Assembly: GCA_963833465.1 (NCBI GenBank)
Contig: CAWHXW010000005.1
Span: forward strand, 1 to 64,000
Direction of reading: 5' to 3'
DNA length: 64,000 bases
Source: Fen-1298 sp963833465
Lineage (GTDB): Bacteria > Bacteroidota > Ignavibacteria > UBA10030
The stretch's first letter is position 1; every line of letters begins with the position of its first letter. Under the pieces are notes generated by a model, which had not been told where the DNA came from, searched no databases, and saw only the letters and a program-made list of their open reading frames with translations. This document shows positions 21,501 through 29,732 of the stretch, piece by piece. A program made the translations under genes and the position numbers.

Positions 21501-22686
21501 CAAATGCTCTTGATGGTTCGTTATGGAAAAGGTTCGAAACGGAAAACAATACCTGCTTAGTTCCGACACCGAGAGTTCCTTCATTCCATGTTTTATTTTC
21601 CAAAATATCGGGAATATTTTTCCTCAAATTATCTCCGCTTAAAGAAAAATCCCAATAGACATCTTTTTCGCTATGAATTAATTCATCATAATACCTTGTG
21701 GTGTCAGAAGGATATCCTGAAGTAGCGGCTACAGTATCTACTCTTTTTCCAATATTCCCATTCCAACTGAGCCAATATATTGTAGTATCAGAATAACGAT
21801 TAAGATATTCGTTGTAAGGAGTACCATAAGCCGCCGGTTCACGATAATGCGAGCTTCCATAATTTCTTCTGCCAAGGAATTCGATATAATCTCCATCTTT
21901 AAATGTATTATCATTTTCGGAATGCACATAAAGCGGGATTTCTTTTCCCTTTAAAAACAATTTAAATAAGTTAGGATTCAATGTTGAAACTGGAATTCCA
22001 TTCGCCTGTAAATCGAGATATGTTAATCTGTATATTCCATCATTCGCAACTCCTATTTTCAGATATTCCTGGGAATAATCTATCCATGAATCTGTTTGAG
22101 GAATTGAATACATTGCTTTTTGTGCTTTCCATTGTTCGGCAAATTGCACATTATCAACCATCTCCGGAAGCTTCTCATGTGTTTTTTCAGAGTTAGCAGC
22201 ACTAACAGCAGGCAGATTAATATTAACGAGAAATTCGCGGATCTCAATAATTCTGCCGCTTGACGCATCATACGAAAATGGATTGACGGTTATATGCATA
22301 CAATAATAATTGCCTACCCACAAACAGCCTTTTATTTTATATCGAGGAATATTATTATTTGGAATGTTTTCAAATTTTTCAAGAGAAATAGGCTGCTGCT
22401 TCGTAACAACAAATTGAATTGCAGGATGTGAATCAGGAGGAATAGCTATATAAAGTTCTCGAGTTGGAAAAGGAATTTCTTCTTCTTTAAGAATTGGACC
22501 GTTAAAAGAAATATATTTTTTGTTAGCTAATTCCTGAATATCGTAATAATAACCGCTGCTGACATATTGTAATTTATACTGATTTCCCGAATATGTCTCT
22601 TTTTGCAAATGAATTTGAGATTGTAAATAATATAAAGGAGCGAACATCAGCAGCAGCGCAATTACTCTTCGACTTGGAAATATCAT
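15547..22686 (-). CDS. Giant C25 (gingipain/PorU-type) peptidase with CARDB and ILEI-like repeats and a T9SS sorting domain
   Basis: A secreted cysteine peptidase of about 2379 residues. A signal peptide (VIALLLMFAPLYYLQSQ) and a propeptide region lead to a C25 domain at about residues 580-940. Catalytic His is in FISYIGHSGTQTW near 808 and catalytic Cys in LITDFGCSTGKF near 838. CARDB-like beta modules follow near 943-1048, 1432-1555, 1565-1672 and 2052-2162. Two FAM3/ILEI-like domains lie near 1189-1307 and 1815-1935, each opening with GVNDG or GYNDG and ending with DSWAMIG or DSWAIIG. The last 90 residues are a type A sorting domain (IYTIAGRLIQEI, WDGRDKDGDEIANGVYFYKI), expected to be cleaved by the type IX system. 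I chose the ATG at 22686 over a TTG at 22713. Confidence 0.9.
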   Translation of the reverse strand: MIFPSRRVIALLLMFAPLYYLQSQIHLQKETYSGNQYKLQYVSSGYYYDIQELANKKYISFNGPILKEEEIPFPTRELYIAIPPDSHPAIQFVVTKQQPISLEKFENIPNNNIPRYKIKGCLWVGNYYCMHITVNPFSYDASSGRIIEIREFLVNINLPAVSAANSEKTHEKLPEMVDNVQFAEQWKAQKAMYSIPQTDSWIDYSQEYLKIGVANDGIYRLTYLDLQANGIPVSTLNPNLFKLFLKGKEIPLYVHSENDNTFKDGDYIEFLGRRNYGSSHYREPAAYGTPYNEYLNRYSDTTIYWLSWNGNIGKRVDTVAATSGYPSDTTRYYDELIHSEKDVYWDFSLSGDNLRKNIPDILENKTWNEGTLGVGTKQVLFSVSNLFHNEPSRAFVKLQDYSSNITTNAHDLALSINSFPSMYDSGYINKYQVKVLTANFSSALLSNGDNIVNINSFPTLNTINNVARDWYELEYPRYLISDTISLNFSYRYPIVPKVSLINITGVSYSPVSLYRFSNLDSSIIKITNYIHSNDTLQIIDTVAAGSSYFLIRADRAETPFIIYKKKFVNLRNTSNQADYIAITHPYFLPDAANYISFISSTYNVATKLVNVYDIYDEFNYGFFAAEPIRDFLKSTFIYWQSPKPKFVFLIGKTTYDYYSDKTKYFGVPALNNFVPSYGNPVSDTWLTIWDSTGSMIPQMNIGRVPVKSIDEFQYYFSKHQKYATKGYDDWNKRYIFFAGGDFTDSNQIAQCKSVNDFIINNYVEQPPIGGESFNFYKTANPITNFGPYNPEYISDAIAQGSIFISYIGHSGTQTWDNSITDVSQLANIRDRNPLITDFGCSTGKFAEPDVFAFCELSVNDLKGQAIAYIGNSSLGFTSTAYTFPQVFYKEMLLDTSLSIGETHRLAKLDYIKEFGTSNEYGIFIQTNSLIGDPIITLPIPKKPNFSLSNTTITTNPQVLTEQTDSVSIIFAYNNYGKVVNDSVEILIKDQYNGALSYSKMIKRHIPFFVDSLSIAVPIKGKPGEHLLSINIDPSNLIDEIYKNDNSLSYQFIVASSNIRNLAITQLENQTQGNIQFLNPSIQPSQNTFAVEVSSNNLFSPSKSYTVPYDTFYSKYKIDTSLIGKRIWLRTKFDASSLEGLTYSYFIGKENNYFLNDSVSFLSLKTNQTNIYNNQIMIDTTKVIMSAISGGVNDGNTAVISENGQNFIPQNTVRGFHVCVFDGAMYNFIGYYRFDVQSSLTVSTNFINFLDTLSAGYIVIAAIANDVASNSSDFPEALKTAIKQYGSIYIDSVGVADSWAMIGWKNASPGRIPEKYAKRYNGHTISIDTTIIIPNANGTFETENIGPVATWKNAEIRYSNPASGTVKFTVVGIKPNNTVDTIPKITLADSTIDLSKIDAQQYPFIRISGALGRGLGRISPSIYSVAVNYNQFAELGTNYQAVESYVTENGNVKREINANDTILQGEKLIIKYRVYNVGGVTAKTFGVRVNSIWENNNNELVSSKIIDSLMPQTYKLDSVVYNTSLGYGKRSIQITIDPDTLIKEIFKDNNFYSYPIYVRQDSALPFYPNLFITQNNINPLVSPITMAQDSVRFMIVYGNSGAWINDSVTIAIKQFYMNANVASWNIRRKFPIDYDTLYIRVPILKRAGEHQLQVTLDPFGLITESSKLDNTASYYFTVVTTDFIILQPTSISSSWFSKLIFMNPTNLQNSANMTANLEIDTMANYSTAKKIRIPMSEYSTSYDISTLQKLKRYYWRIRQQQSDTNWTCGSFFLGSSSAFSIGQSDSIGWKNNIFSHAEYLPAGVHIADTKNSIIAISAGYNDGRTGSIQVNGTNVISPIFGEGHNLVVLDSGNYSIISRKRFDVSNNADESDSLTQFLSSIPKGLLVVNVIVDDGSNNLKQSTRDAFKSIGSAYIDKLSWRDSWAIIGRKGAAVGSVSESYMPQTTGQAIADTTFIKKEYFGTISTQMFGPISKISAFSLAGSVPGGAKIQAQFVGTRYNSAIDTLLLYSNYSLPSPKNQDAVGYQQGKLIFTLQTANQISPVIKNWNLSAMPPTELLTSNNSCSISRPEIMEGESVTFNANIYNISSVPADSVTVQLSTNESGFDNILQSQRYNVIPANDSVFFSYVFSSKGKRGNQTFILKIDPMDSIIEQTKDNNVAAESFFIQSDTVRPSLQITFDGSQINSGAYIKKQPQINIFYSDNNPSVVTLADTTNFDIYLNSKRVYFIPGTAEFLPATSPGTAKINWTPTLPNGENNIQIYANDIAGNSSDTIVLVVNVSDIFTLNDIFNFPDPFVKSTDFTFNIMDPTNPDEVTIKIYTIAGRLIQEIKSSCKIGFNKIFWDGRDKDGDEIANGVYFYKIIVKSNGMTKEAIQKLAKVR

Positions 22687-22854
22687 ATTTTTCACTTGAT
22701 ATTTACTTTGCAAACTTTATAATCATTTGATATGATGTTGTTTTGTCAGTTTATCTATTTTAATATCATACTTTATTTTTATCATCAATTTATTTTCTGT
22801 GCATTAATCCAGCAATCCAATAATGCATGCAAAAAAAAATAATTTCAACTTCTC

Positions 22855-23616
22855 TTAATTATTGCTTCCAAATGGATCCTTATATAAACTCAATCTTTCT
22901 AATATAAAATAGTAAAAAAACTGCATATCTCTTAATAAATATCTCTTTGCAAAACGTTTAGGATTCTGAAGTAATCTAAACAGCCATTCAAGCCCGATCT
23001 TTTGGATCCATTTGGGTGCACGTATTTCTTTACCTGCGATAAAATCTAATGTTGCACCTACTGCCATAAATATTTTAACAGTTGGCAACTTGTCCTTATA
23101 GAGATTAATCCACTTTTCCTGCTTAGGAGCTCCTACACCTACGATAACAACCGTCGCTCTTGAGTTATTGATTTGTTTAACAATTTCTTCACATTCTGAT
23201 GGATTCATATCAAAACAAAAACTAGGCGAATATGCACCTACAACTATTTGGCGGCCGGCATTTTCGTTTAGAATTTCCTGAACTTTCACCGCAACATTTC
23301 CTAATCCACCTAAAACAAATATTTTTATATTTTCGTTATTTTTATAGTACTCACAAAATCTTGGGAATAAATCTGATCCTGATATTTTTTCTTTGAATGG
23401 TTTTCGTACTAATTTGAATAATAAAAAGATAACCTGACTATCTAGAAGAACAAAATCAGCATTTTTATATGTCGAATAAAAATGATGATCTTTTTGCAAC
23501 AACATTAAATGATCTACATTAAGCGTATAAATTACTCCTCTATCGACAATTGATAGCAATTCTTCCATTGAGGAGTTATAAATATCTATATTTAGCAGGC
23601 GCTTTGTTGGGAACAT
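22855..23616 (-). CDS. WecG/TagA/CpsF-family glycosyltransferase
   Basis: A 253-residue GT26-family transferase. Members add N-acetylmannosamine(uronate) or related sugars to a lipid-linked primer early in chain building. The family signature GVGAPKQEKWI is at about residues 160-171, with IFMAVGATLDFIAGKEIRAPKW following it, and an N-terminal YTLNVDHLM motif is also typical. It is the most downstream gene of EPS module A on the minus strand, 185 bases from the next gene and so possibly separately transcribed. The sugar transferred cannot be told from the sequence. Confidence 0.92.
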   Translation of the reverse strand: MFPTKRLLNIDIYNSSMEELLSIVDRGVIYTLNVDHLMLLQKDHHFYSTYKNADFVLLDSQVIFLLFKLVRKPFKEKISGSDLFPRFCEYYKNNENIKIFVLGGLGNVAVKVQEILNENAGRQIVVGAYSPSFCFDMNPSECEEIVKQINNSRATVVIVGVGAPKQEKWINLYKDKLPTVKIFMAVGATLDFIAGKEIRAPKWIQKIGLEWLFRLLQNPKRFAKRYLLRDMQFFYYFILERLSLYKDPFGSNN

Positions 23617-23801
23617 AAAGCTGACATTATCGCTCTGTATTTATAATATAACAGCTGATTAAACAAGTTTGGATATTAATAATTGAAAAATAAATAATTA
23701 AAATATATCTCTAAGTTCAACTAGAATCTAAATCATTTTCAAAAAGGATTTCTTTGAATTTATTAAGTGAGAAGAAAGTATTTTAAAATAAATGCAGGAG
23801 A

Positions 23802-24902
23802 TTACGGCATGCATACTTGCTTATATTTTAGTATCATTTCATTCATCATTCTCTGAAAAGTGAAGTATTCCTGATATTTCTTCTGCGCTTGAATTCCCAT
23901 TTTTTCGACCATATCAGGATGCTTAATACAATATTCTATTGCATCGGACAGTTGTTCCTGATTCTTTTGTTCAACTAACAATCCATTCCTTTCATGTTCG
24001 ATAAATTCAGGTATTCCTCCGGCTTTTGTACCTATATGCATTTTTCCAATTGAAGCAGCTTCAAGCAAGACAATGCCAAAACCTTCTTCTTGCGTTGAAT
24101 TGAGCACCATAAATTCCGAAATATTTATTAACGCTTCAACATCAAAAGTTCCGCGAAGAAATCTGATTGTTTCTTGAAGCTGAAACTCTTTTACTAATTC
24201 TTTTAAATATTGTTCTTGTGTGCCGTAGCCTAATAAAAAAAAGATAACATTATTGATGTCAATTCTTTTTCGTAACAGAGCAATTGAACGAATCAAATTT
24301 TCTCTGTCTTTCATTGGAACAAATTGTCCGACAGATGAAATGATTTTTTCATTCGGCCGTATCATTAAAGTCGCACGAAGGTTCTGTTTTTGTTCGCTGT
24401 TGTAAATTGAAAGCGGATTTATTCCATGATAAATAGTAAATGCAATATCAGGAGGGCACATAAAAGAATCGATCAGATTTTGTCTAACCGCATCCGAACA
24501 ACATAAAACCATTTGTCCGAATTTTGTAAATATTTTCTTTGAACGAAAAACACTTGCATAATGCGTAATATGCTTAACTTTTGTTCTCCACAACAGAATA
24601 TGAACCAGAAAATGAGATAATCTTTTATGAGAATGAATTATATCAAATCTATTAAAATTTAATAACATCCATAATCGTATTATAGAAATAATTATTCCAA
24701 AGACATTTATTGAGGTGGAATTTTGTTTGCGAAGATAAAGCTGAACGAATCTAATTGAAGAATTAAGATAACGCTTGAATTCACCGGTTGAAGATGCAAC
24801 AGTAACGTCATAGCCGCGCACATGCAGGTCATTTGCCAATGAAATTACAAATCTTGCAGTTCCTCCAGGTAAAAGATCATCCGTAACAAGAAGAATGCGC
24901 AT
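23802..24902 (-). CDS. Family 4 glycosyltransferase
   Basis: A 366-residue GT-B glycosyltransferase. The N-terminal domain begins with LLVTDDLLPGGTARFVISLANDL, the usual GT4 glycine loop. The C-terminal nucleotide-sugar domain has ISSVGQFVPMKDRENLI and the E-x7-E motif EEGFGIVLLEA near residue 272, then GGIPEFI. It starts two bases after the upstream GT2 gene stops, so they are co-transcribed within EPS module A. Donor and acceptor are unknown. Confidence 0.93.
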   Translation of the reverse strand: MRILLVTDDLLPGGTARFVISLANDLHVRGYDVTVASSTGEFKRYLNSSIRFVQLYLRKQNSTSINVFGIIISIIRLWMLLNFNRFDIIHSHKRLSHFLVHILLWRTKVKHITHYASVFRSKKIFTKFGQMVLCCSDAVRQNLIDSFMCPPDIAFTIYHGINPLSIYNSEQKQNLRATLMIRPNEKIISSVGQFVPMKDRENLIRSIALLRKRIDINNVIFFLLGYGTQEQYLKELVKEFQLQETIRFLRGTFDVEALINISEFMVLNSTQEEGFGIVLLEAASIGKMHIGTKAGGIPEFIEHERNGLLVEQKNQEQLSDAIEYCIKHPDMVEKMGIQAQKKYQEYFTFQRMMNEMILKYKQVCMP

Positions 24903-24904
24903 AC

Positions 24905-25900
24905 TTAACGAGTATTAGGTTTCAATAATGACCCAAACACTATTCTAAGTTTTTTTAACTTTGGGCTGTTATATAAAAATAAATATTGCAATCGAAATTT
25001 CATTCTCGATTCCTTAAATTTTACAAAAATGTCTTCAGGCAGATATGTTACAAACCATGCCATAATAACTCTCGGCTGTTTTAAAATGTAAATACCGAGA
25101 TATTTCCAATATGCTCTGGCATACTTCTTTTTGCCAAAATAATATTCGCGCCAGCCGTGATATAAATTTTGTTCTTTTTTGTCTGATATTGCAAAATTCA
25201 ATAATAGATTATCATAATACGGCTGTTGAATGGAATACATAATTCTTTGTTTATATAAAATATTATTCGACAGCGATTCTTTTCTATATCTTTGAAACAT
25301 TAATACTTCAGGAATAATATAAAATTCAACTTTATCTTTAATCTTTAACCAGGTTTCATAATCTTCAAATGCACCGACTCCTATTCTATTACAATAGCCG
25401 CCGTTGTCCAACAAAGCTGATTTATAACACATTAATCCAGGATGAGAAATATAACTATGTAATAATAATCCTTTCTTAATGTCAATCGAATTCACCGGCG
25501 TAGTAATGATATAATTCAATTTTGAATCATTGAAAATGCCGTACCATGATGAAATAATTGTATTTATTTTTAATTGACGTAATATTAATAATTGTTTTTC
25601 AAATCGCCTTGGGACACAAAGATCGTCCGCATCCATCCTTGCGATGATATCATATTTTGCTATTGATAATCCATAATTAAGAGTTTTGGCAAGACCTTGA
25701 TGTGCTAATTTGTGATAACAAATCCGGTTATCAAGAATTTTCGTTGCGATGTCTGAACTGCCATCATTCGAGCCATCATCTAATAATAATAATTCAAAAT
25801 GTTCATATGTTTGCTTGAGAATACTTTGTACCGAATTAAAAAGTGTCTCGCAGCTATTGTAGAAAGGCAATAAAACTGATAAACCGTCATTTTCTTTCAT
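24905..25900 (-). CDS. Family 2 glycosyltransferase
   Basis: A 331-residue family 2 glycosyltransferase. SVLLPFYNSCETLFNSVQSIL opens the GT-A fold, LLDDGSNDGSS near residue 40 gives the first acidic motif, and ARMDADDLC near 93 is the DxD metal site. A basic, aromatic C-terminal region of about 100 residues (HGWREYYFGKKKYARAYWKY) probably lies against the inner membrane. It sits between a GT4 gene (2-base gap) and a methyltransferase gene (9-base gap) in one operon. Confidence 0.92.
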   Translation of the reverse strand: MKENDGLSVLLPFYNSCETLFNSVQSILKQTYEHFELLLLDDGSNDGSSDIATKILDNRICYHKLAHQGLAKTLNYGLSIAKYDIIARMDADDLCVPRRFEKQLLILRQLKINTIISSWYGIFNDSKLNYIITTPVNSIDIKKGLLLHSYISHPGLMCYKSALLDNGGYCNRIGVGAFEDYETWLKIKDKVEFYIIPEVLMFQRYRKESLSNNILYKQRIMYSIQQPYYDNLLLNFAISDKKEQNLYHGWREYYFGKKKYARAYWKYLGIYILKQPRVIMAWFVTYLPEDIFVKFKESRMKFRLQYLFLYNSPKLKKLRIVFGSLLKPNTR

Positions 25901-25909
25901 AAGGTATTA

Positions 25910-26773
25910 TTATTGTATTTGAATCCAAAATGAGCCGCCATCAGTCTGCAATTGTTGAATGTTGCACTCCCGGTAAAAGTGCTCAAAGATACCGGAAATA
26001 ATTTTATCTCGAGAAATAAAATATACAGGCATTAAGATTTTGTAACGTTTTGAATTTTCTTGAAGAAGTATCGCTAGTCCGTACTGCTCCGAATAAAATC
26101 TATCGCATAACTCTTGTGGATAATCATATGGCAAGTAAATATCGTGAAAATGTACTATGACACCAGATCGTAAGTAAGGAAGCACTTCAAGGAATAAAAT
26201 CATCATATCGGAGTTTGGTAAAATCCGATGTGAGGAATCAATAAACAAAATGTCGTTCGGTTTAAGGTTTTGTACAATGGAAATATCAATTTCTTGTAAA
26301 GGTTTTACAATATGATTAATATTTGGAAATTCTATCGAACAGCGAGGATTTGGATCTATAGAAATAATTTTTGTTTGTAAATTTTGTTCTTTTTTTGCTT
26401 TCAAAACTACCTTCGTGGATGTTCCTGCACCTATCTCAATGTATGTCTCCGGCTTATTATATGCTACCATGGAATACAAAATCAAAATGTCCAACGGATT
26501 TATATAACCGTTATTCCATGAAGGTGACATTTTATCGGTTTTTGAAGAGAACAATGGAATATCTTTTAAGAATCGTGAATAGGAAACAGCTTGCTCTGCC
26601 ATTTTATAATAATTGTCTCTCAATAAGTTTATCCTTTCGAAAATAAACGAATGCGGATTGATATTCTCCCGCTGTTTGAATAAGAACGGATACTCAAGAA
26701 ACAACGTTTTATATGACGGATGCAGCAATTTGGCAAAATATTTTAGTATTTCGAGTGGCGATTTTTTAACCAT
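25910..26773 (-). CDS. Class I SAM-dependent methyltransferase
   Basis: A 287-residue methyltransferase in EPS module A. The SAM-binding motif I, YIEIGAGTSTKVVLKA, is near residue 113, followed by ISIDPNPRC (motif II acidic end) and DILFIDSSHRILPNSD. FHDIYLPYDYP near residue 205 resembles the metal-binding region of the Methyltransf_24 group. An N-terminal extension of about 85 residues is unassigned. Its place among glycosyltransferases suggests O-methylation of a sugar or chain terminus, but that is inference. Confidence 0.85.
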   Translation of the reverse strand: MVKKSPLEILKYFAKLLHPSYKTLFLEYPFLFKQRENINPHSFIFERINLLRDNYYKMAEQAVSYSRFLKDIPLFSSKTDKMSPSWNNGYINPLDILILYSMVAYNKPETYIEIGAGTSTKVVLKAKKEQNLQTKIISIDPNPRCSIEFPNINHIVKPLQEIDISIVQNLKPNDILFIDSSHRILPNSDMMILFLEVLPYLRSGVIVHFHDIYLPYDYPQELCDRFYSEQYGLAILLQENSKRYKILMPVYFISRDKIISGIFEHFYRECNIQQLQTDGGSFWIQIQ

Positions 26774-26878
26774 AATATTTCAACAATAATTCCGGAATAT
26801 TTTAATAATCATTTTTTGCAGAGAATTTTTATTAATTGTGCTTTTAAATCACACATTTTTATAATCATAATTTTGGTA

Positions 26879-28078
26879 TCATTTAATCAGCACCCGCGAT
26901 AATATTGTTTTGATAAGTTTTGCAGAGATATCTTCATTCGAAAAATAATCTACATCAATAAGATATTTCATGAGATATTTTTTCAACTGCTCTTCATTCA
27001 TCATAGAATAAAATGACTTACCTAAAAATGCAACCTTCTTCCCCGCTATCAGCCCTTCCAGTCCAACTGTGGAATTGATAGTTATTATCTGTTGACATCG
27101 TTCAACGATATTAAATGTCGGTTTATTTACAATATACAGCCCGTCTTTATTTTGTAAGGATAGAAGATATTTAAAGATTTTTTCTTCTCTCTCAACCGGA
27201 TGCGGTTTAATAAGCAAATCTCTTCCTTGTTCTCTAGACTGTTTATATGCTATTTCAATTGCATCATGCATAGTGACTGAAGTGTTGAAAAGTAATTGAC
27301 TGTCATTGCTCACTTGCATAGGAAAGAAATTAAATATTCCCGACGAAATGTCGTATTCATCAAATAAAAAATAAGCATCGGATTTCTGTGCAATATCTTT
27401 AGTTTTTCTGATAATATTCATTTCACCAATAACAGGGATGTTAAGGAATCGGGTTGCAAATGAATCTATTGGAAATAAAATATTTTTTATTCCGCGATAT
27501 TTTTTAGCAAGCGGCGTGATCGATTCCGTTCTTTTATATTCTAAATATTTCCTGCGCCATTCTTCAAATTGCTGCTCATCTATGGAATAATTATCCAAAA
27601 TATTTGGCTTATGGAATAATAACGATTGCGCATTGACTCCCTTTGGATCGACAAATAATTTTCCAGGAATATTCGACAGTTCAAAGTATAATGCAGGAAT
27701 ATTATTAAGCTGTGCAAACACCGACAACGCTTTTGTCGGTATTGAACTGCCATTCCAGATCAATATAAGAGAAATGTCTCCGTCGCTATGAATTATTTCT
27801 GCATTTTCCATTACCCCATAATAGAATCGTAATGCTGCATTTTCACCGACCTCACCACATAGCACTTCAGTCGTCATATTCGCATAAGGATTGCTCATTA
27901 TATTTTCGGAATTCTTTACAAGAAAGCATGGAATCTTTTGTAAACGCGAATACAACCAAAGCGATGGTTTGCAAGTAAGCAATATTAATCTGTAACCGGC
28001 GGCAGTGAGCCCGGTATGGAAACGCGAGAATAGATTAAAATCTAATTGCGAACCGACAAAACCTACAGCAGTTTTCAC
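26879..28078 (-). CDS. Capsule_synth (KpsS/KpsC-like) polysaccharide biosynthesis protein
   Basis: A 399-residue protein with C-terminal signatures of the Capsule_synth family: LLIKPHPVEREEKI near residue 288 and ITINSTVGLEGLIAGKKVAFLGKSFY near 333. In the Kps system such proteins are Kdo transferases that build a linker on a lipid. Here the rest of a Kps ABC-transporter system is absent, so this member more likely transfers another sugar. The start is a GTG at 28078 preceded by CAGGTC seven bases upstream. It follows a GT-C membrane protein gene by 49 bases. Confidence 0.82.
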   Translation of the reverse strand: MKTAVGFVGSQLDFNLFSRFHTGLTAAGYRLILLTCKPSLWLYSRLQKIPCFLVKNSENIMSNPYANMTTEVLCGEVGENAALRFYYGVMENAEIIHSDGDISLILIWNGSSIPTKALSVFAQLNNIPALYFELSNIPGKLFVDPKGVNAQSLLFHKPNILDNYSIDEQQFEEWRRKYLEYKRTESITPLAKKYRGIKNILFPIDSFATRFLNIPVIGEMNIIRKTKDIAQKSDAYFLFDEYDISSGIFNFFPMQVSNDSQLLFNTSVTMHDAIEIAYKQSREQGRDLLIKPHPVEREEKIFKYLLSLQNKDGLYIVNKPTFNIVERCQQIITINSTVGLEGLIAGKKVAFLGKSFYSMMNEEQLKKYLMKYLIDVDYFSNEDISAKLIKTILSRVLIK

Positions 28079-28127
28079 TTGTTTAGACCTGTTTTATTTT
28101 TTAAATCAATCGACGATGATTCTTTTA

Positions 28128-29732
28128 TCATTTTTGAACCAATCCTGTGCCATCATACTGCAATATTTCATATTTCATTAGCTTTTCCGGCAGCTCAAAA
28201 GTTATTCGATTGTATCCTCTTATTTTATGTTTTTTCTTTTCAAATATTTTTAATGTTGAATTATAATATAAATCCAAATAAGAAGAAGACTTACTATCAA
28301 CAGAAACAGAAATGATATTTTTTTCTTTATTAACTTCAATCGTATTCTCAAATGGAACTGCCTCAAGGCTGTAAGCCATCACATCGGTAAATACAACATC
28401 ATTCTGATTCCCGAATTCATGATTATTCAAATAATAAAGCATGAATGGGATATTCCAATAATTCGAAATTGACGGCACTATGCATATCGGCCGATTATCC
28501 TTTATCCGAAGATCTTCAATCTCTTTAATTAATGTTCTAACCTTATTCTCTTGAATCCATAATTCTTTTGAAAGAACTATTGAAGAATAACCGTTCTGAA
28601 CAATAAATATTATGCAGCAACAAATAATGACTTTAATTTTCATTTTTTTTAGAACAAGGCTCAGTCCTGCAGTGAACCATATTAACTGAATCGCATTTAG
28701 TCTTTCTCCACCTGGCGCCATCATCCTTGGAAAATATATTATTCCGATCATACACAAAATGATAAGTACAGCGAAGATTTTATGTCTTAGATACTTCCGT
28801 TTAAAGTAAGCAATTAAAATCAGACATATTAAAATCGGAATACCAACAACAATAACATAACTTTTGTGAATTAAAAAATATGCATACACTTCTTTTCCCA
28901 CGAGAGGGAACATCATATAAAATACTGTTCCTGCAAACGCAAAAGGTTTTTTCCATAAAGAATAAAAAAACGAATAATCGATATTTTCCGCCTTCATAAA
29001 ATAATAGTTAAGAAACAGTACAACAATAAAGGCGATCATTGAGGCGATCATGAGAATAACTACATTCTTTTTCGACTCCGCATCCATTGTTTGCCGAAAG
29101 AAATAATAATACAGGATTAAAAGAAGCGGAAAATGAAGTCCTTGTTGTTTTGAAAATACAGACAATAAATAGAAGATAAAGGATAACAATATATTTTTAG
29201 TCGTCACTTTATCTTTCAATAAAAAATAAAAAGTTAAAATATAAAATAAAGCCGCAAGCGACTCGTTAATATTGGATATCCACAGAACACCATGTGCAAA
29301 ATCTTTATGAATAATCATGCCAAAACAAAGCGCAGCTGATCCTAGCTTGTTTATTGATAATGAAAATTTCTCTGACGCTTTTTTTAGGGAAAGAAAAAGA
29401 ATAACTGCTGTACCAGTATTAATACACATTGCAAAATATTTCATCGCAAGTGATGAAGTATTGAATAATAAATATTGAAGCCAGAAATAGAAATACGTAA
29501 CGGGCCGCAGAAAGAAGAAAAACTTTTCATCTATATCCAATGTTACTGGCATTCCATGATTCATCGATATTTTATAGAAGATATAATAATCATCGTTATA
29601 GAAAATCGAGAAAGAATAAATCAAAGGAATATAAAATAAGATCACACAGCCGCAAAGCAATAATAAAGGATGTTCCGAAATACTTTCACAATATTTTGAT
29701 ATCAAACAATAGATCTTGCTGTTCTTTAACAT
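28128..29732 (-). CDS. GT-C-type integral membrane glycosyltransferase or mannosyltransferase-like protein
   Basis: A 534-residue polytopic protein with about eleven hydrophobic segments and a C-terminal periplasmic domain of about 120 residues. The first extracytoplasmic loop holds NDDYY at residues 46-50, like the acidic catalytic motif of GT-C enzymes that use polyprenyl-phosphate sugars. Overall sequence is divergent, so family 39/83 membership is a guess. It begins directly after the TAA of the upstream GT2 gene (TAAATG). A likely job is adding a side sugar at the periplasmic face. Confidence 0.7.
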   Translation of the reverse strand: MLKNSKIYCLISKYCESISEHPLLLLCGCVILFYIPLIYSFSIFYNDDYYIFYKISMNHGMPVTLDIDEKFFFFLRPVTYFYFWLQYLLFNTSSLAMKYFAMCINTGTAVILFLSLKKASEKFSLSINKLGSAALCFGMIIHKDFAHGVLWISNINESLAALFYILTFYFLLKDKVTTKNILLSFIFYLLSVFSKQQGLHFPLLLILYYYFFRQTMDAESKKNVVILMIASMIAFIVVLFLNYYFMKAENIDYSFFYSLWKKPFAFAGTVFYMMFPLVGKEVYAYFLIHKSYVIVVGIPILICLILIAYFKRKYLRHKIFAVLIILCMIGIIYFPRMMAPGGERLNAIQLIWFTAGLSLVLKKMKIKVIICCCIIFIVQNGYSSIVLSKELWIQENKVRTLIKEIEDLRIKDNRPICIVPSISNYWNIPFMLYYLNNHEFGNQNDVVFTDVMAYSLEAVPFENTIEVNKEKNIISVSVDSKSSSYLDLYYNSTLKIFEKKKHKIRGYNRITFELPEKLMKYEILQYDGTGLVQK

